DNA of 64,000 nt from Rahnella variigena (GTDB taxonomy: Bacteria > Pseudomonadota > Gammaproteobacteria > Enterobacterales > Enterobacteriaceae), in the NCBI RefSeq assembly GCF_003610915.1, contig NZ_NSDJ01000001.1:1612001-1676000 (forward strand), given 5' to 3'. Positions 19,858 through 28,819 of the stretch are shown here, one piece after another (position 1 is the stretch's first letter; every line of letters starts with the position of its first letter). Both the position numbers and the translations under genes were made by a program. The notes beneath the pieces are model-generated. The model was not told the DNA's origin. It ran no database searches and was given only the letters and a program-made list of their open reading frames with translations.

Positions 19858-22400
19858 GATTTATCTCCTGCTGATGCGCCTGTTTTGCCACCCGGACATG
19901 ACAGCGGCCCCACCTGCTCTATGCTGTGGCGATCAGGGTTTAGCGTGAAGCTGACCCGACAGACCGAATGATCTTCCTGCTGGATATTCAGCACGTTGTT
20001 TTCCTTCAGATGCGAGAAGTACACCAGCCCGTCGTAACCGGTGACGGTGGTTTGCTGCGTATTTTGCTCTGTGACCAGAGTGCCCAGCTTGAGCGGTTGT
20101 CCGGCGGCGTCGTGCAGGGTGATATTGGCCGACAGCACTTTTTCAACGCTGAATTTCACCACCACGCCGCTGCCTTGTTTCACCGCGATGCGGTCATTGA
20201 CGTTATTCGCAACCACGTCGGCGGGCAGCGGCAGGGTATCGATTTCCACTTTGGCCGGGTAATACGAGCTGACGGTTGGGATCAGCAGATGGCCTTTCTT
20301 GTCGGTTTTTCCCATTTTCTGATTCTCGAAAAGTACCGGAACGTCGGCGTAATGGTCGGTATCGACCACGATAAAGGCGTCATTGATCTTGTCAGAAAGG
20401 AACCAGTCATTGGCCATAAACACGATTGAACCGCTTAAGTCAGCCCAGTTGGTGTAATCGCCCTGATTGCCGTAGAACCCGCCCTGAATCGTGGCGAAGC
20501 GTGATTTCCAGGTGGCATCAGCCTGCTGATAAGGATTGTTGCCGCCGCTGTAGGCCAGATTCCAGCCGAGTCCGCCGTCAGTTGGCGTGGCTTTGCTGGC
20601 GCCGATTTGCTCCTGATAATTGCCCGCGCTGTCACGCTGCACACCGGCATTCATGTTGATATTGGTGCCAATCGGAATGATAAATTGCAGCTGCGCGCTG
20701 TAGCCGCTGTCGCCCAGCGTTTTGTTGAGTGATAAAAACATGCTGCTTTGTCCCCACAGCGAGCGGCTGTAGGAGAAATTCACCAGACGGGTATGCGAAT
20801 TGTCATAGGCTTCGACGTCGTAATAGCCGATGCCCATCGTGCCGTTCGACGGTCCGAACGGCGAGGTGCTGAACGTCACCTGATCTGCCTGACGACTTAA
20901 TCGCGTGTCGCTGGTGTACGACGTCAGATCCTGATAACCCACCGTGCGTTTTGAACGCAGCGCCGAGAGGCTGAACACCGTCGAATAGTAGGAATAACCC
21001 AGCGTGTACTGGCTGCCATCCTTTTTGTCAGTGATATTCTCACCGAGCGGATTGTCGATTTCGCCGCTGGAATTTGGGATGCCCGGCCTCTGCCCGTTGT
21101 TGTCATTATCCTGCGTAACTGTCTGGTTATCGCTGCTGACCGGCGGATGATCGGCCTTACTCTGGCTGCCGGAAACGCTCAGCGTTCCCCAGGTTCCCAC
21201 TGCCACATCCGCCCCTAATCCTCCCAGTGCCAGACCTTGTACGATTTCGGTATGACCGGACAGCGTCAGATAATCGCTCAGCCCGTAACGGTAAATACCG
21301 CTGAATGCGGCATCCGAATAATCGCCATTTGTGACGCCATAGTTGTTGCGCACCGCCCCGAGCGAGAAATCGAAATCGCTGAGGTTTTTGCGCAGCAGGG
21401 TGTTGGAAACGTAAAACGGCACGCTGGTTGAAACCTGACGTCCGACCGCATCGGTGGTGACAATCGTCGCTTCACCGGCACCGTTGATATACGGCACGTT
21501 GGTCAGCGTAAAAGGCCCGGAATTCAGGTTATTACTGCTAGCCTTGTAGCCGTTGAGAAACAGATCCACCGTGCTTGGTACCGCCGCTGTGCCGCTGTAC
21601 TGCAACAGCGGATAGGTCACCAGATCCGGGCGAACGGCAAAGTTGCGGCTGATACGCAAACCGCCCATGCGCGCCGAATTACTCCAGGTCAGGGAGTCAC
21701 TGACGAAATCCCCGACCTGATAGCTGATCAGGTTCTTCTCGTCGGTAAAGCGCCAGAAGGTGTCGTAACGCAGATAGCCGTCCTGCGCGGTGCTGCCGTC
21801 ATTTTCGTTATTGCCCGAACCGTCGATGTTATAGCGGTAAGTGCCGGTATTAGTGAGCAATCCGAGGCTGCTGAATAAACGTTGCTCCATCCAGGTGGCG
21901 ATAGATTTAGAACCACCCGGCGGGTCGGTGTAGTACGAGTCATAGTTAAACAGCAGGCCGGTGCTGCTTTGCGACGGCGTGTAGTTCATCAGCGGATCGC
22001 CGCTGACCTTCTGGTTCGGCAGCCAGGCGTCCGGCACGGTTAACACCAGTTGCTGGGTGGCTGAATCGTATTTTGCTTTAACGTCCGGCAATTCGCCGAC
22101 ATTGATCAGCCCCTGCTGACCGTTAATGTGGATGTGATTTTTTGCCAGTACACCGGCTTCAACGAAATAGGCATTATTGCGATACGTCACCGGCACCACC
22201 TGATTATCTGTCTGGCCGTTGACCACAATCGACAGATAAAACATGGCGTCGGTCACCACCGGTGCCGCTCGCGGGGCATCGGGCAGTGACGAATATTCCT
22301 GTGCCTGCGCGCCGAAGGCGCTCAGATACAACAGGCACAGGCTTCCCCGGAAAATCAGCACACGCTGACAACCTGCACCGGGTAGCGAACTTTTTGGCAT
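19854..22400 (-). CDS. Outer-membrane fimbrial usher (CsuD-like)
   Basis: The 848-aa protein has a signal peptide and forms the 24-strand outer-membrane pore that assembles and secretes pilus subunits. The N-terminal periplasmic domain (SIVVNGQTDNQVVPV onwards) is followed by the barrel (YQVGDFVSDSLTWSNSARMGG, RNFAVRPDLVTYPLLQYSG). A middle-domain plug is inserted near VDLFLNGYKASSNN, and there are two C-terminal domains ending in SFTLNPDRHSIEQVGPLSCPGG. The size and sequence fit the archaic (sigma-class) CU ushers. The start lies 18 bp after the chaperone gene. A downstream in-frame start is possible but would cut the signal peptide. Confidence 0.9.
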   Translation of the reverse strand: MPKSSLPGAGCQRVLIFRGSLCLLYLSAFGAQAQEYSSLPDAPRAAPVVTDAMFYLSIVVNGQTDNQVVPVTYRNNAYFVEAGVLAKNHIHINGQQGLINVGELPDVKAKYDSATQQLVLTVPDAWLPNQKVSGDPLMNYTPSQSSTGLLFNYDSYYTDPPGGSKSIATWMEQRLFSSLGLLTNTGTYRYNIDGSGNNENDGSTAQDGYLRYDTFWRFTDEKNLISYQVGDFVSDSLTWSNSARMGGLRISRNFAVRPDLVTYPLLQYSGTAAVPSTVDLFLNGYKASSNNLNSGPFTLTNVPYINGAGEATIVTTDAVGRQVSTSVPFYVSNTLLRKNLSDFDFSLGAVRNNYGVTNGDYSDAAFSGIYRYGLSDYLTLSGHTEIVQGLALGGLGADVAVGTWGTLSVSGSQSKADHPPVSSDNQTVTQDNDNNGQRPGIPNSSGEIDNPLGENITDKKDGSQYTLGYSYYSTVFSLSALRSKRTVGYQDLTSYTSDTRLSRQADQVTFSTSPFGPSNGTMGIGYYDVEAYDNSHTRLVNFSYSRSLWGQSSMFLSLNKTLGDSGYSAQLQFIIPIGTNINMNAGVQRDSAGNYQEQIGASKATPTDGGLGWNLAYSGGNNPYQQADATWKSRFATIQGGFYGNQGDYTNWADLSGSIVFMANDWFLSDKINDAFIVVDTDHYADVPVLFENQKMGKTDKKGHLLIPTVSSYYPAKVEIDTLPLPADVVANNVNDRIAVKQGSGVVVKFSVEKVLSANITLHDAAGQPLKLGTLVTEQNTQQTTVTGYDGLVYFSHLKENNVLNIQQEDHSVCRVSFTLNPDRHSIEQVGPLSCPGGKTGASAGDKS

Positions 22401-22418
22401 CCGTGGCGGCTCCTGCTG

Positions 22419-23216
22419 TTATTCGCCGCGTGGAATGACAATCGGTTTGGTGTTATCGGCAATTTGCGCATTGAGCTGTGCGCCCGGCGTGACGCCTGCC
22501 GGCACTGGCCAGCGCATCTGCTGCCCCGGCAATACATACCCCATAAAACCGCCGACCATGGTTTTGACGCCTTGCTTCTGATTGCCAGCAGATGACCAGA
22601 ACACGTTGCTCAGACGCGCATGGACAATGCCAGTATTGCGCACCTGCAAATAGGTTTTGCCGCCTTCGGATACCGAACGCCACGTGAGGATCGGGCGGGT
22701 CGCCGTTGACTCATCGCGTTTCATATCAGGGCGATCGTTGGTCCATAAACTGCCGCCATCCATAAACAGCGGCAGAAGATAACGCATCTGCAATTGCAGC
22801 CCGACCACGGCCTTGTCTTTGCCTTCACCGGCACTGTTCAGCGGAGACGGAATTTCATCGATGATAATGCGGTACGCCTGTTCAGTATTCGCGGGCACCG
22901 GCGTGTTGCGGATCAAACGGATCAGCTGGCGCTGGCCCGGCGGCACGGTGGCGAACGGCGGACTGGCGACCACGTTGGTTTGATCGGCGTATTTCTCGTT
23001 AAAATTCTCCTGCTTCCAGGCCAGCACACGCACCTGTAAAGACACCGGCTCTGCGCCACGGTTTTCCAGCCACAGGGCCGATCCGTTCTGATCGGATTCG
23101 ATAATCTGATAGACCGGCCATACCAGCACCGAACTGGCGGCCTGAACCGCCGTACCGGAAAACAAAGCCACAGCCAGAGTAGTGGCAGCCATCATGCGTG
23201 AGAACATCGTCGTCAT
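22419..23216 (-). CDS. Periplasmic fimbrial chaperone (CsuC-like)
   Basis: The 265-aa PapD-like two-Ig-domain chaperone caps subunits by donor-strand complementation. The signal peptide ends GTAVQAA. The N-terminal domain has VLVWPVYQIIESDQNGSALWLENRG and the G1-type segment PPGQRQLIRLIRNTPVP, with a conserved arginine. The YRIIIDEIP motif is the chaperone signature, and VQNTG-like LQVRNTGIVHARL lies in domain 2. The ATG follows AGGATATGAGCT. It is fourth in the operon after three pilin-like genes, as in csuA/B-A-B-C-D-E. Confidence 0.92.
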   Translation of the reverse strand: MTTMFSRMMAATTLAVALFSGTAVQAASSVLVWPVYQIIESDQNGSALWLENRGAEPVSLQVRVLAWKQENFNEKYADQTNVVASPPFATVPPGQRQLIRLIRNTPVPANTEQAYRIIIDEIPSPLNSAGEGKDKAVVGLQLQMRYLLPLFMDGGSLWTNDRPDMKRDESTATRPILTWRSVSEGGKTYLQVRNTGIVHARLSNVFWSSAGNQKQGVKTMVGGFMGYVLPGQQMRWPVPAGVTPGAQLNAQIADNTKPIVIPRGE

Positions 23217-23234
23217 AGCTCATATCCTGATGAT

Positions 23235-23789
23235 TCAATAAGTGAGAGTCACGGTTACCGTGTCGGTGTAAGTGCCCGCAGTGGGTGACGTCGTGAATGA
23301 AAACAACCGGCCATAGACCGGGTAAGTTTGTGTTGTTGAGGGAAAGCTGCTGATGGTCATCGCCTGTGCGCCGGTTCCCCAAACCACGGTGCGTGCGGCG
23401 TTCTGATAAAGCTGATAGCCAAGCGTCGCGGTGGCACCGCTATTGGCCATATAACGTTGTGCGGCGGAACCGCCGTGTATGCCGTAATCCATCCCAATCG
23501 CCACCGTGGTGCCCGGCGTGCAGGTGACCACCACCGAGCCTGCGCCCGAGGTGCTGACCACATCGACATTGGTGGGAACGGAAGGAAAGGAGCCGAAATT
23601 GAGGGTGCCGAGATTGGTGGTCGGGCTGGAAAGTGAGCTGCCGAAAACGCAGCCGTTGGTGAGCGTGGCCGTGACGGTAAATGTGGCGGTGGTTGTCGCG
23701 GCGCGTGCTGAACTGCACATTATCAGCGGCAACGACATCAGCGGCAGCAACATGAGCAGCACCTGCGGCACCAGCAAACGGCCAGGCAT
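23235..23789 (-). CDS. SCPU-domain fimbrial subunit (CsuB-like)
   Basis: The 184-aa protein begins MPGRLLVPQVLLMLLP, a signal peptide ending SSARAA, followed by one spore-coat-U domain. It contains the N-terminal cysteine strand TATLTNGCVFGSS, TNLGTLNFGSF, VTCTPGTTVAIGMDYG, MTISSFPSTTQTYPVYGRLF and a terminal TYTDTVTVTLTY strand. The open frame extends 33 codons upstream into the preceding gene; the internal ATG at 23789, just after that gene's stop, is the sensible start. Probably a minor pilus subunit. Confidence 0.86.
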   Translation of the reverse strand: MPGRLLVPQVLLMLLPLMSLPLIMCSSARAATTTATFTVTATLTNGCVFGSSLSSPTTNLGTLNFGSFPSVPTNVDVVSTSGAGSVVVTCTPGTTVAIGMDYGIHGGSAAQRYMANSGATATLGYQLYQNAARTVVWGTGAQAMTISSFPSTTQTYPVYGRLFSFTTSPTAGTYTDTVTVTLTY

Positions 23790-23797
23790 AAAAGCCT

Positions 23798-24316
23798 CTA
23801 CCAGGATACGGTGACATTCACCGTATCCTGATAAACACCGGCAGCAGGCGTGGTCTGCGCCGGAACGCGGCCATAGACCGTGCTCCACTGATCCGCGCCA
23901 TTACCGGTTCCGCTGACGCCGGTGACATTATCCCAGACGGTGGTACGCGCCGCCGTGGTGTAAAGGTTGTACTGCAAGGTCAGTGCGCTGTTGGTGGTAT
24001 TGACCATCCTGCGGGCGGTAACAACGCCACTGCTGCCGCCATCCATGACGATTTTATACGTCAGCCCGTTCACGCAATTCACGCGAATCGACCCCGCCAG
24101 TTGCGCGCTGGTGGCGTTAATTGCGCTGGTGAGCGACGCATAGTTGCCAAAATTCAGCGTACCGAAGCTGGTGCTGCCGGACGTCGTGGTTCCCGCATTG
24201 CAGGCGGGCAGCAACGTGGCGCTGATGCCTATCGTTGCCGCCTGGCTGAATGGAATGCGCAACTGCATTGACACCAGCAGGGCAGCCGGCAATAGCAGCA
24301 GTACCTTGATGTCCAT
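23798..24316 (-). CDS. SCPU-domain fimbrial subunit (CsuA-like)
   Basis: The 172-aa secreted subunit has a signal peptide MDIKVLLLLPAALLVSMQ to SQA and one spore-coat-U domain. Visible are the ATLLPACNAG cysteine strand, FGTLNFGNYASLTSAIN, a second cysteine in IRVNCVNGLTYKIVMDGG, the conserved TVYGRVPAQTTPAAGVY segment and a C-terminal DTVNVTVSW strand. It shares the LNFGNY core with the two neighbouring subunits, which suggests gene duplication inside the operon. It is nine bases upstream of the next subunit gene. Confidence 0.88.
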   Translation of the reverse strand: MDIKVLLLLPAALLVSMQLRIPFSQAATIGISATLLPACNAGTTTSGSTSFGTLNFGNYASLTSAINATSAQLAGSIRVNCVNGLTYKIVMDGGSSGVVTARRMVNTTNSALTLQYNLYTTAARTTVWDNVTGVSGTGNGADQWSTVYGRVPAQTTPAAGVYQDTVNVTVSW

Positions 24317-24379
24317 GATCTTTCCTTCCTTGAAACAAAAGCCAGTCAGAGGCGAAACCGGCTCTGATGGAAAACAGCC

Positions 24380-24925
24380 TTACCAGGAAAGAGTGGCAAC
24401 AACGGTATCGTTATACGTCCCCGCAGCCGGTGTGGTGCTGGTCTGGTCAGCAGGCAGCACACGACCATAAATCGGGATATTTTGCGCAGTGGTGCCCGTC
24501 GTCAAAGTAATCGGCGTATTGATGGCGATTTCTGTGGTACGTGCAGTGTCAGAATAGAGGCGGTAAGGAATGCTGTTGCCGCTGGATGTCATGGTCCGCA
24601 GCCCGCCGGTTGCCGCCAGTCCGCCGTTCAGTGACAACGTCGGTGTCAGCCCGGTGCTACAGGTGATGGTGACGGCACCGGTGCCATTGGCACCAAATAC
24701 TGTCCCGTTGATCACGCTGGTCAGATCCGCGTAGTTACCAAAGTTCAGGGTACCCCACTGGTTGGTTCCCCCCGTTGATGTGCCGTTACCGACAGTACAA
24801 CCGGTGCTGATGGTCAGCTGAACGCCTACCTGCCCTGTTAAGGTACCGGCTGCCTGAACACCTGCCGCTAAGATCAGCGTTGCAGCAGCAAGACCGGCCA
24901 GTAATAATGATTTTTTTTCGCCCAT
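24380..24925 (-). CDS. Probable major pilin, SCPU domain (CsuA/B-like)
   Basis: First gene of the fimbrial operon. The 181-aa protein starts MGEKKSLLLAGLAAATLILA with a signal peptide ending GVQAAG, and the ATG has GGGAG six bases upstream. The mature domain shows STGCTVGNGTST, WGTLNFGNYADLTSVING, VTITCSTGLTPTLSLNGG, NIPIYGRVLPADQTSTTPAAG and DTVVATLSW. By position it should be the main rod subunit. A 63-bp gap separates it from the next gene, longer than the other gaps, which could allow a higher transcript level for the pilin. Confidence 0.88.
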   Translation of the reverse strand: MGEKKSLLLAGLAAATLILAAGVQAAGTLTGQVGVQLTISTGCTVGNGTSTGGTNQWGTLNFGNYADLTSVINGTVFGANGTGAVTITCSTGLTPTLSLNGGLAATGGLRTMTSSGNSIPYRLYSDTARTTEIAINTPITLTTGTTAQNIPIYGRVLPADQTSTTPAAGTYNDTVVATLSW

Positions 24926-25347
24926 GATGACTCCCAATAACAGCTTACACAGTTGTGTATTCATGCAACGGCGTTGCATGTGGAAATCCTCTGGTGGTCA
25001 ATAATTAACGCTAAAAAACTGCAAGAAAAGCCGGTAATTAACAGCGTTCAGGCCGGGTGTTATGTTTTCCCTTCACAATGGAACGGAGCCCTGACCTTAT
25101 GCGCATGATGAAAAACGCCGTCATGGTTAAATATAAGTTAATAAATTTACCTTAAGGGGATCTTTTCAGCATTCTGGTTAATAAGGATAAAAATTCTATA
25201 AATTCAAAATTATCAATTTTTAATCCTGTTTATTTATGTTTTGTGTTGTTAATGATTGCGTTAAGACCACTAAACGATGAGGTTTTTTAACCATTGGTTT
25301 TGTGATGTTATCAATTTGCTTCTCGTGATAGTTCAACGGAGCTACTG
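24926..25347. promoter_or_regulatory. AT-rich divergent intergenic region, fimbrial operon / ydcF
   Basis: This 422-bp region is strongly AT-rich in its centre (about 25110-25240). It must hold the promoter of the fimbrial operon (minus) and that of ydcF (plus). A GCAAC/GTTGC inverted repeat lies at about 24963-24977 and AAAATT-ATC-AATTTT near 25207. Such AT-rich fimbrial leaders are commonly silenced by H-NS, which is inference here. No gene seen. Confidence 0.5.
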
Positions 25348-26124
25348 ATGTTTTCAGATGATGTGATTCAAGACATGAACCGGCTGGCGCATTTTCTGGC
25401 CTTAGATCAGACGTCAGGAAAGGGACCGGAAGGTGAAGCGTCTCTCATGATCCTGCTGGGCAATGCGATTTTGCCGACCGCCGAAGCGGCGTTTCAGGCG
25501 CTGGCGCAGGGGCGGATTTCCCGTTTGCTGATTGCCGGAGGGATCGGGCATTCCACTGACTTGCTGTATCAGGCGGTGCAGACGCATCTGCGCTACCGGC
25601 ACATCCATACATCAGGTCGCAATGAAGCCGAAGTGCTGAACGATATCGGCGTTCAGTGCTGCGCCGCACCACAAAAGCAGATTTTGCTGGAAACCGCCTC
25701 AACCAACTGTGGCGACAATGCCTTACAGGCCCGACGGGTGCTGGATCTGGCCGGTGATCGCTCCACGCACATCACGCTGGTGCAGGATCCGCTGATGCAA
25801 CTGCGCACCGATGCCAGTTTCCGCCACGTCTGGCGCGACCGCCCTGAAGTGACATTCGTCAACTGGCCGGTGCTGGTGCCTCAGCTGGAACGTGACGGCG
25901 ACGGACTGCGTTTTGCCGGAGAAGGGCATCACAGCCTGTGGTCGCTGCCACGGTTTGTCTCGCTGCTGCTCGGCGAAATCCCACGCCTGCGTAACGCCCC
26001 GGGTGGTTATGGTCCGCGCGGGGCGGGCTTTATCGCAGAAGTGGATATTCCGGCAGAGATTGAGGAAATTTATGCCCGGCTGAAACCGGTGCTGGACGCG
26101 GATTACGGCGACAGATCCTTCTGA
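25348..26124 (+). CDS. ydcF: YdcF-like DUF218 protein
   Basis: The 258-aa protein is of the DUF218 family. E. coli YdcF binds S-adenosylmethionine, but its reaction is unknown. Conserved segments are LMILLGNAILPTAEAAF, LLIAGGIGHST, HTSGRNEAEVL, ETASTNCGDNALQARRVL, LVQDPLMQLRTDASFR and PGGYGPRGAGFIAEVDIPAEI, all lined up with YdcF. No signal peptide or membrane segment is visible, so a cytosolic location is likely. The start follows GGAGC. The 3' end overlaps the convergent MFS gene by 22 bp, so antisense interference between the two is possible. Confidence 0.87.
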   Translation: MFSDDVIQDMNRLAHFLALDQTSGKGPEGEASLMILLGNAILPTAEAAFQALAQGRISRLLIAGGIGHSTDLLYQAVQTHLRYRHIHTSGRNEAEVLNDIGVQCCAAPQKQILLETASTNCGDNALQARRVLDLAGDRSTHITLVQDPLMQLRTDASFRHVWRDRPEVTFVNWPVLVPQLERDGDGLRFAGEGHHSLWSLPRFVSLLLGEIPRLRNAPGGYGPRGAGFIAEVDIPAEIEEIYARLKPVLDADYGDRSF

Positions 26125-27671
26125 CATCCGGCAGGTACGGGATCGGTTTCATCCTGATGATTCCCGCGCAGCGCCAGCAGCACCACCAGCGCAGAGAACA
26201 GCGTAATCGCCATCAGACATAACAGTAACGGATGCAGTGAAGCGGCATAAATCTGCTGAAGCTGCGCCGTGCTGGCCTGTGGAATAAGCTGTTGCGCCAC
26301 GGCGAGATTACCGGTCGCCAGCCGCTGCGCCGCCTGACTGATTGCCGGGGAACTGATCGCCTGAACACTGATCGCGGTGCCGGTAAAATTCGCCATCAGC
26401 GCGGTGTGCGTTAATGCGGAAAGAATGGCACCGACGATCGCCAGTGAGACGCCTTCTCCGGCCACCCGCGTGGTGCTGAAAATCCCGGTCGCCATGCCCG
26501 CCCGTTCTTTGGGAACGACGCTCACAGACAACCCATCCATCAGTCCCCACGGCAGACCGGTGCCGATGCCGATAACCACCATCGGCGCGAGCATCGCGGT
26601 TATATCCTGCGCCAGTACCGCCTGACTTAACCAGCCTAATCCGGCGGCGGCAATCACCAAACCCGAGGTGCATAACACGCCTGCGGACACCCAGCGCGTC
26701 AGCCATGCCGCCAGCAGCGGAACCACCAGCATCGGCACCGACAGCGCCATCATCATGAGCCCGGCCCGTTCTTCGCTAAGATTTTCTATGCCGATAAACA
26801 GCATCGGCAAAATCACCAGCAGCACCACAAAACAGAAACCGGTCGCCAGCGGCAGCGCCTGCACACCGATAAAACGGATATAGCGGAACAGCGATAAGTC
26901 GAGCATCGGGTTGTTTACGCGACGCTCCACCATGACAAAAACTGCCAGTAACAGCGCCGCACCCGCCAGCAGCGAAAGTACCCGGACGCTTTGCAGACCG
27001 GATTGCGGGATTTCCATCAGCGCCCAGGTCAGCAATGCCAGCATGGCGGTGAAGGAGACGGTACCCGGCCAGTCGATACCCGTCGCCTGCGGATTACGGG
27101 TTTCGCGCATTTTGCTAGCACCGGTCACCAGCGCCAGAGCTGCAATCACCGTCGCGGAGAAAAACACCGCACGCCAGCCGAAGTGGGCGATCAGCACGCC
27201 CGCGAGGAACGGGCCGAAGGCCAGCCCGATGCCAAAACTGCTGCCCATCAGGCTGAAAGCCCGGGTACGCGCTGCGCCGTCGAATTCCTGTGCCAGAGCC
27301 GCGGCGCCGCCCGCCAGTGCGCCCGCCGCCGCGATGCCCTGTGCGGCGCGCAGCAGATCAATCCACAGCAAATTGCTGCTGAATGCCTGCAATAACGACA
27401 GCAACGCAAACAGCGAGACACCGCTGATGAACACTTTTTTACGCCCCAGCTCATCGGCCAGCGCGCCGGCGGCCATCAGAAAACAGCCGAAAGTGAGCAT
27501 AAATGAATTGGTTATCCAGCTCAGTGCTTGCGCACTGCCGCCGAGTTCGCGGGCAATAGCGGGCGTTGCCACTGCGCCGCTGACAAAATTAAGCGGCAAA
27601 ATCACCGCCGCCAGACATACGGTAAATAAAACGCGCAGGCTGCCCGTCGAGGGTGTTGCTGATGAGTTCAT
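26103..27671 (-). CDS. DHA2-family MFS multidrug efflux transporter
   Basis: The 522-aa, 14-helix inner-membrane drug:proton antiporter is of the EmrB/QacA type. It has LNFVSGAVATPAIARELGG in helix 1, a motif-A-like GALADELGRKKVF loop and SSFGIGLAFGPFLAG. The last ~50 residues are hydrophilic and then a final helix. The ATG at 27671 follows GGAAGAAGCC and fits better than the upstream in-frame ATG at 27719. It is divergent from a LysR gene that probably controls it. The substrate is not readable from sequence. Confidence 0.88.
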   Translation of the reverse strand: MNSSATPSTGSLRVLFTVCLAAVILPLNFVSGAVATPAIARELGGSAQALSWITNSFMLTFGCFLMAAGALADELGRKKVFISGVSLFALLSLLQAFSSNLLWIDLLRAAQGIAAAGALAGGAAALAQEFDGAARTRAFSLMGSSFGIGLAFGPFLAGVLIAHFGWRAVFFSATVIAALALVTGASKMRETRNPQATGIDWPGTVSFTAMLALLTWALMEIPQSGLQSVRVLSLLAGAALLLAVFVMVERRVNNPMLDLSLFRYIRFIGVQALPLATGFCFVVLLVILPMLFIGIENLSEERAGLMMMALSVPMLVVPLLAAWLTRWVSAGVLCTSGLVIAAAGLGWLSQAVLAQDITAMLAPMVVIGIGTGLPWGLMDGLSVSVVPKERAGMATGIFSTTRVAGEGVSLAIVGAILSALTHTALMANFTGTAISVQAISSPAISQAAQRLATGNLAVAQQLIPQASTAQLQQIYAASLHPLLLCLMAITLFSALVVLLALRGNHQDETDPVPAGCQKDLSP

Positions 27672-27739
27672 GGCTTCTTCCGACAGTTGAGAATAGTGAT
27701 GATGATAAAATGTCAGCAATATTGCGGAAACAGGCCATA

Positions 27740-27758
27740 AGTCCGATGATTAAGGACT
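27740..27758. promoter_or_regulatory. Inverted repeat in MFS/LysR divergent region
   Basis: AGTCC and GGACT are separated by nine bases within the 115-bp divergent region, 28 bp before the LysR start. This is a reasonable LysR-type operator by position and symmetry only. Confidence 0.35.
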
Positions 27759-27786
27759 AAAACGCTCTAATAAACGGGAAGGAAAA

Positions 27787-28683
27787 ATGGAGAACCTCAA
27801 CGGCCTGCTGGCCTTCGTCCGTGCGGCGCAGAGTCAGAGTTTTGCGGCGGCGGCGGAGCGCATGGGGATTTCGGCCTCGGCGGTTGGCAAAAGTGTGGCG
27901 CGGCTGGAGGAAAAACTCAGCGTGCGGTTATTCAACCGTAGCACGCGGCGTATCAGCCTGACCGATGAGGGGCAGCTGTTTTTCGAACGCTGCCAGAATA
28001 TCGTTTCGCAACTGGAAGAGGCGGAACAGGAACTGGTGCGAATTTCTGCTGTGCCACGCGGAAAATTACGCATCACCGCGCCCGCTATCGGTTACCGCAT
28101 GCTGTTGCCGCATCTGCCGGAATTTCGTCAGCGTTATCCAGATGTCGAACTGGATCTGGATTTCAGTGACCGGATGGCAGATGTCATCGACGAAGGCTTT
28201 GATATCGCCATCCGCAGCGGCGAACTGAACAGTTCACAAATGATGTCACGCCGCCTCGGGCCGTTCCGGTTTGCCATTGTGGGAAGTCCGGCGTATTTCG
28301 CCAGCCATCCGGCGCCGCTAAGATCTGACGATCTTTATCAGCACGCCTGTCTGCGCTACCGGTTTCCGGGCAACGGACAGTGGCAGGAATGGGAGATGAC
28401 CGGCGTGACGCCACCTGAGCTGCCGCTGGCGCTGAGCAGCAATAATCTGGAATCTATTTTACAGGCGACGTTGCAAGGGCTGGGACTGGCCTATGTGCCG
28501 GAATTTATCGTGCGGCCTTATCTTGAGTCCGGTGAACTGGTGGCGGTGCTGCATGATTATCTGAAAGAAGGCGGGAAGTTTTCCGTGGTGTGGCCGAGCA
28601 GCCGTCATATGCTGCCGAAAGTGCGGGTATTTATTGATTTTCTTACCGAAAAACAGGTGCTGGGTGATATCACATCCGGATAA
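27787..28683 (+). CDS. LysR-family transcriptional regulator
   Basis: The 298-aa protein has an N-terminal helix-turn-helix in FAAAAERMGISASAVGKSVA and RLFNRSTRRISLTDEG. The effector domain contains GKLRITAPAIGYRMLLPHLPEF and DIAIRSGEL. It is of the AaeR/CrgA-like subgroup often found divergent from efflux or oxidoreductase genes. Here it is divergent from the DHA2 pump, its likely target. The ATG follows GGGAAGGAAAA. A hairpin terminator follows the stop at once. Confidence 0.9.
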   Translation: MENLNGLLAFVRAAQSQSFAAAAERMGISASAVGKSVARLEEKLSVRLFNRSTRRISLTDEGQLFFERCQNIVSQLEEAEQELVRISAVPRGKLRITAPAIGYRMLLPHLPEFRQRYPDVELDLDFSDRMADVIDEGFDIAIRSGELNSSQMMSRRLGPFRFAIVGSPAYFASHPAPLRSDDLYQHACLRYRFPGNGQWQEWEMTGVTPPELPLALSSNNLESILQATLQGLGLAYVPEFIVRPYLESGELVAVLHDYLKEGGKFSVVWPSSRHMLPKVRVFIDFLTEKQVLGDITSG

Positions 28684-28687
28684 AAAA

Positions 28688-28714
28688 ACGGGGCACAAGG
28701 CCCCGTGAGGTTTT
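28688..28714 (+). terminator. Terminator after LysR gene
   Basis: ACGGGGC and GCCCCGT form a 7-bp GC-rich stem with a 5-base loop, followed by GAGGTTTTAT. The T run is short. Confidence 0.75.
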
Positions 28715-28720
28715 ATATTA

Positions 28721-28819
28721 CAAGTCAAAAGAGGTTTATTACAGGTCAGAAGAGATTTATCTCAGGTCTGACGAGATTTATCTCAGGTCTGACGCGATTT
28801 ATCGCACGTCTGAAGGGGA
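28721..28819. repeat. 21-bp tandem repeat, about five degenerate copies
   Basis: Units start at 28721, 28742, 28763, 28784 and 28805. The consensus is CAGGTCTGACGAGATTTATCT. Three units carry their own short inverted repeat (AGATTTATCT or CGATTTATCG type), so the array could form a row of small hairpins. It lies immediately after the stop codon of the GH18 chitinase, on the 3' side of its mRNA, between it and the LysR terminator. Confidence 0.85.
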
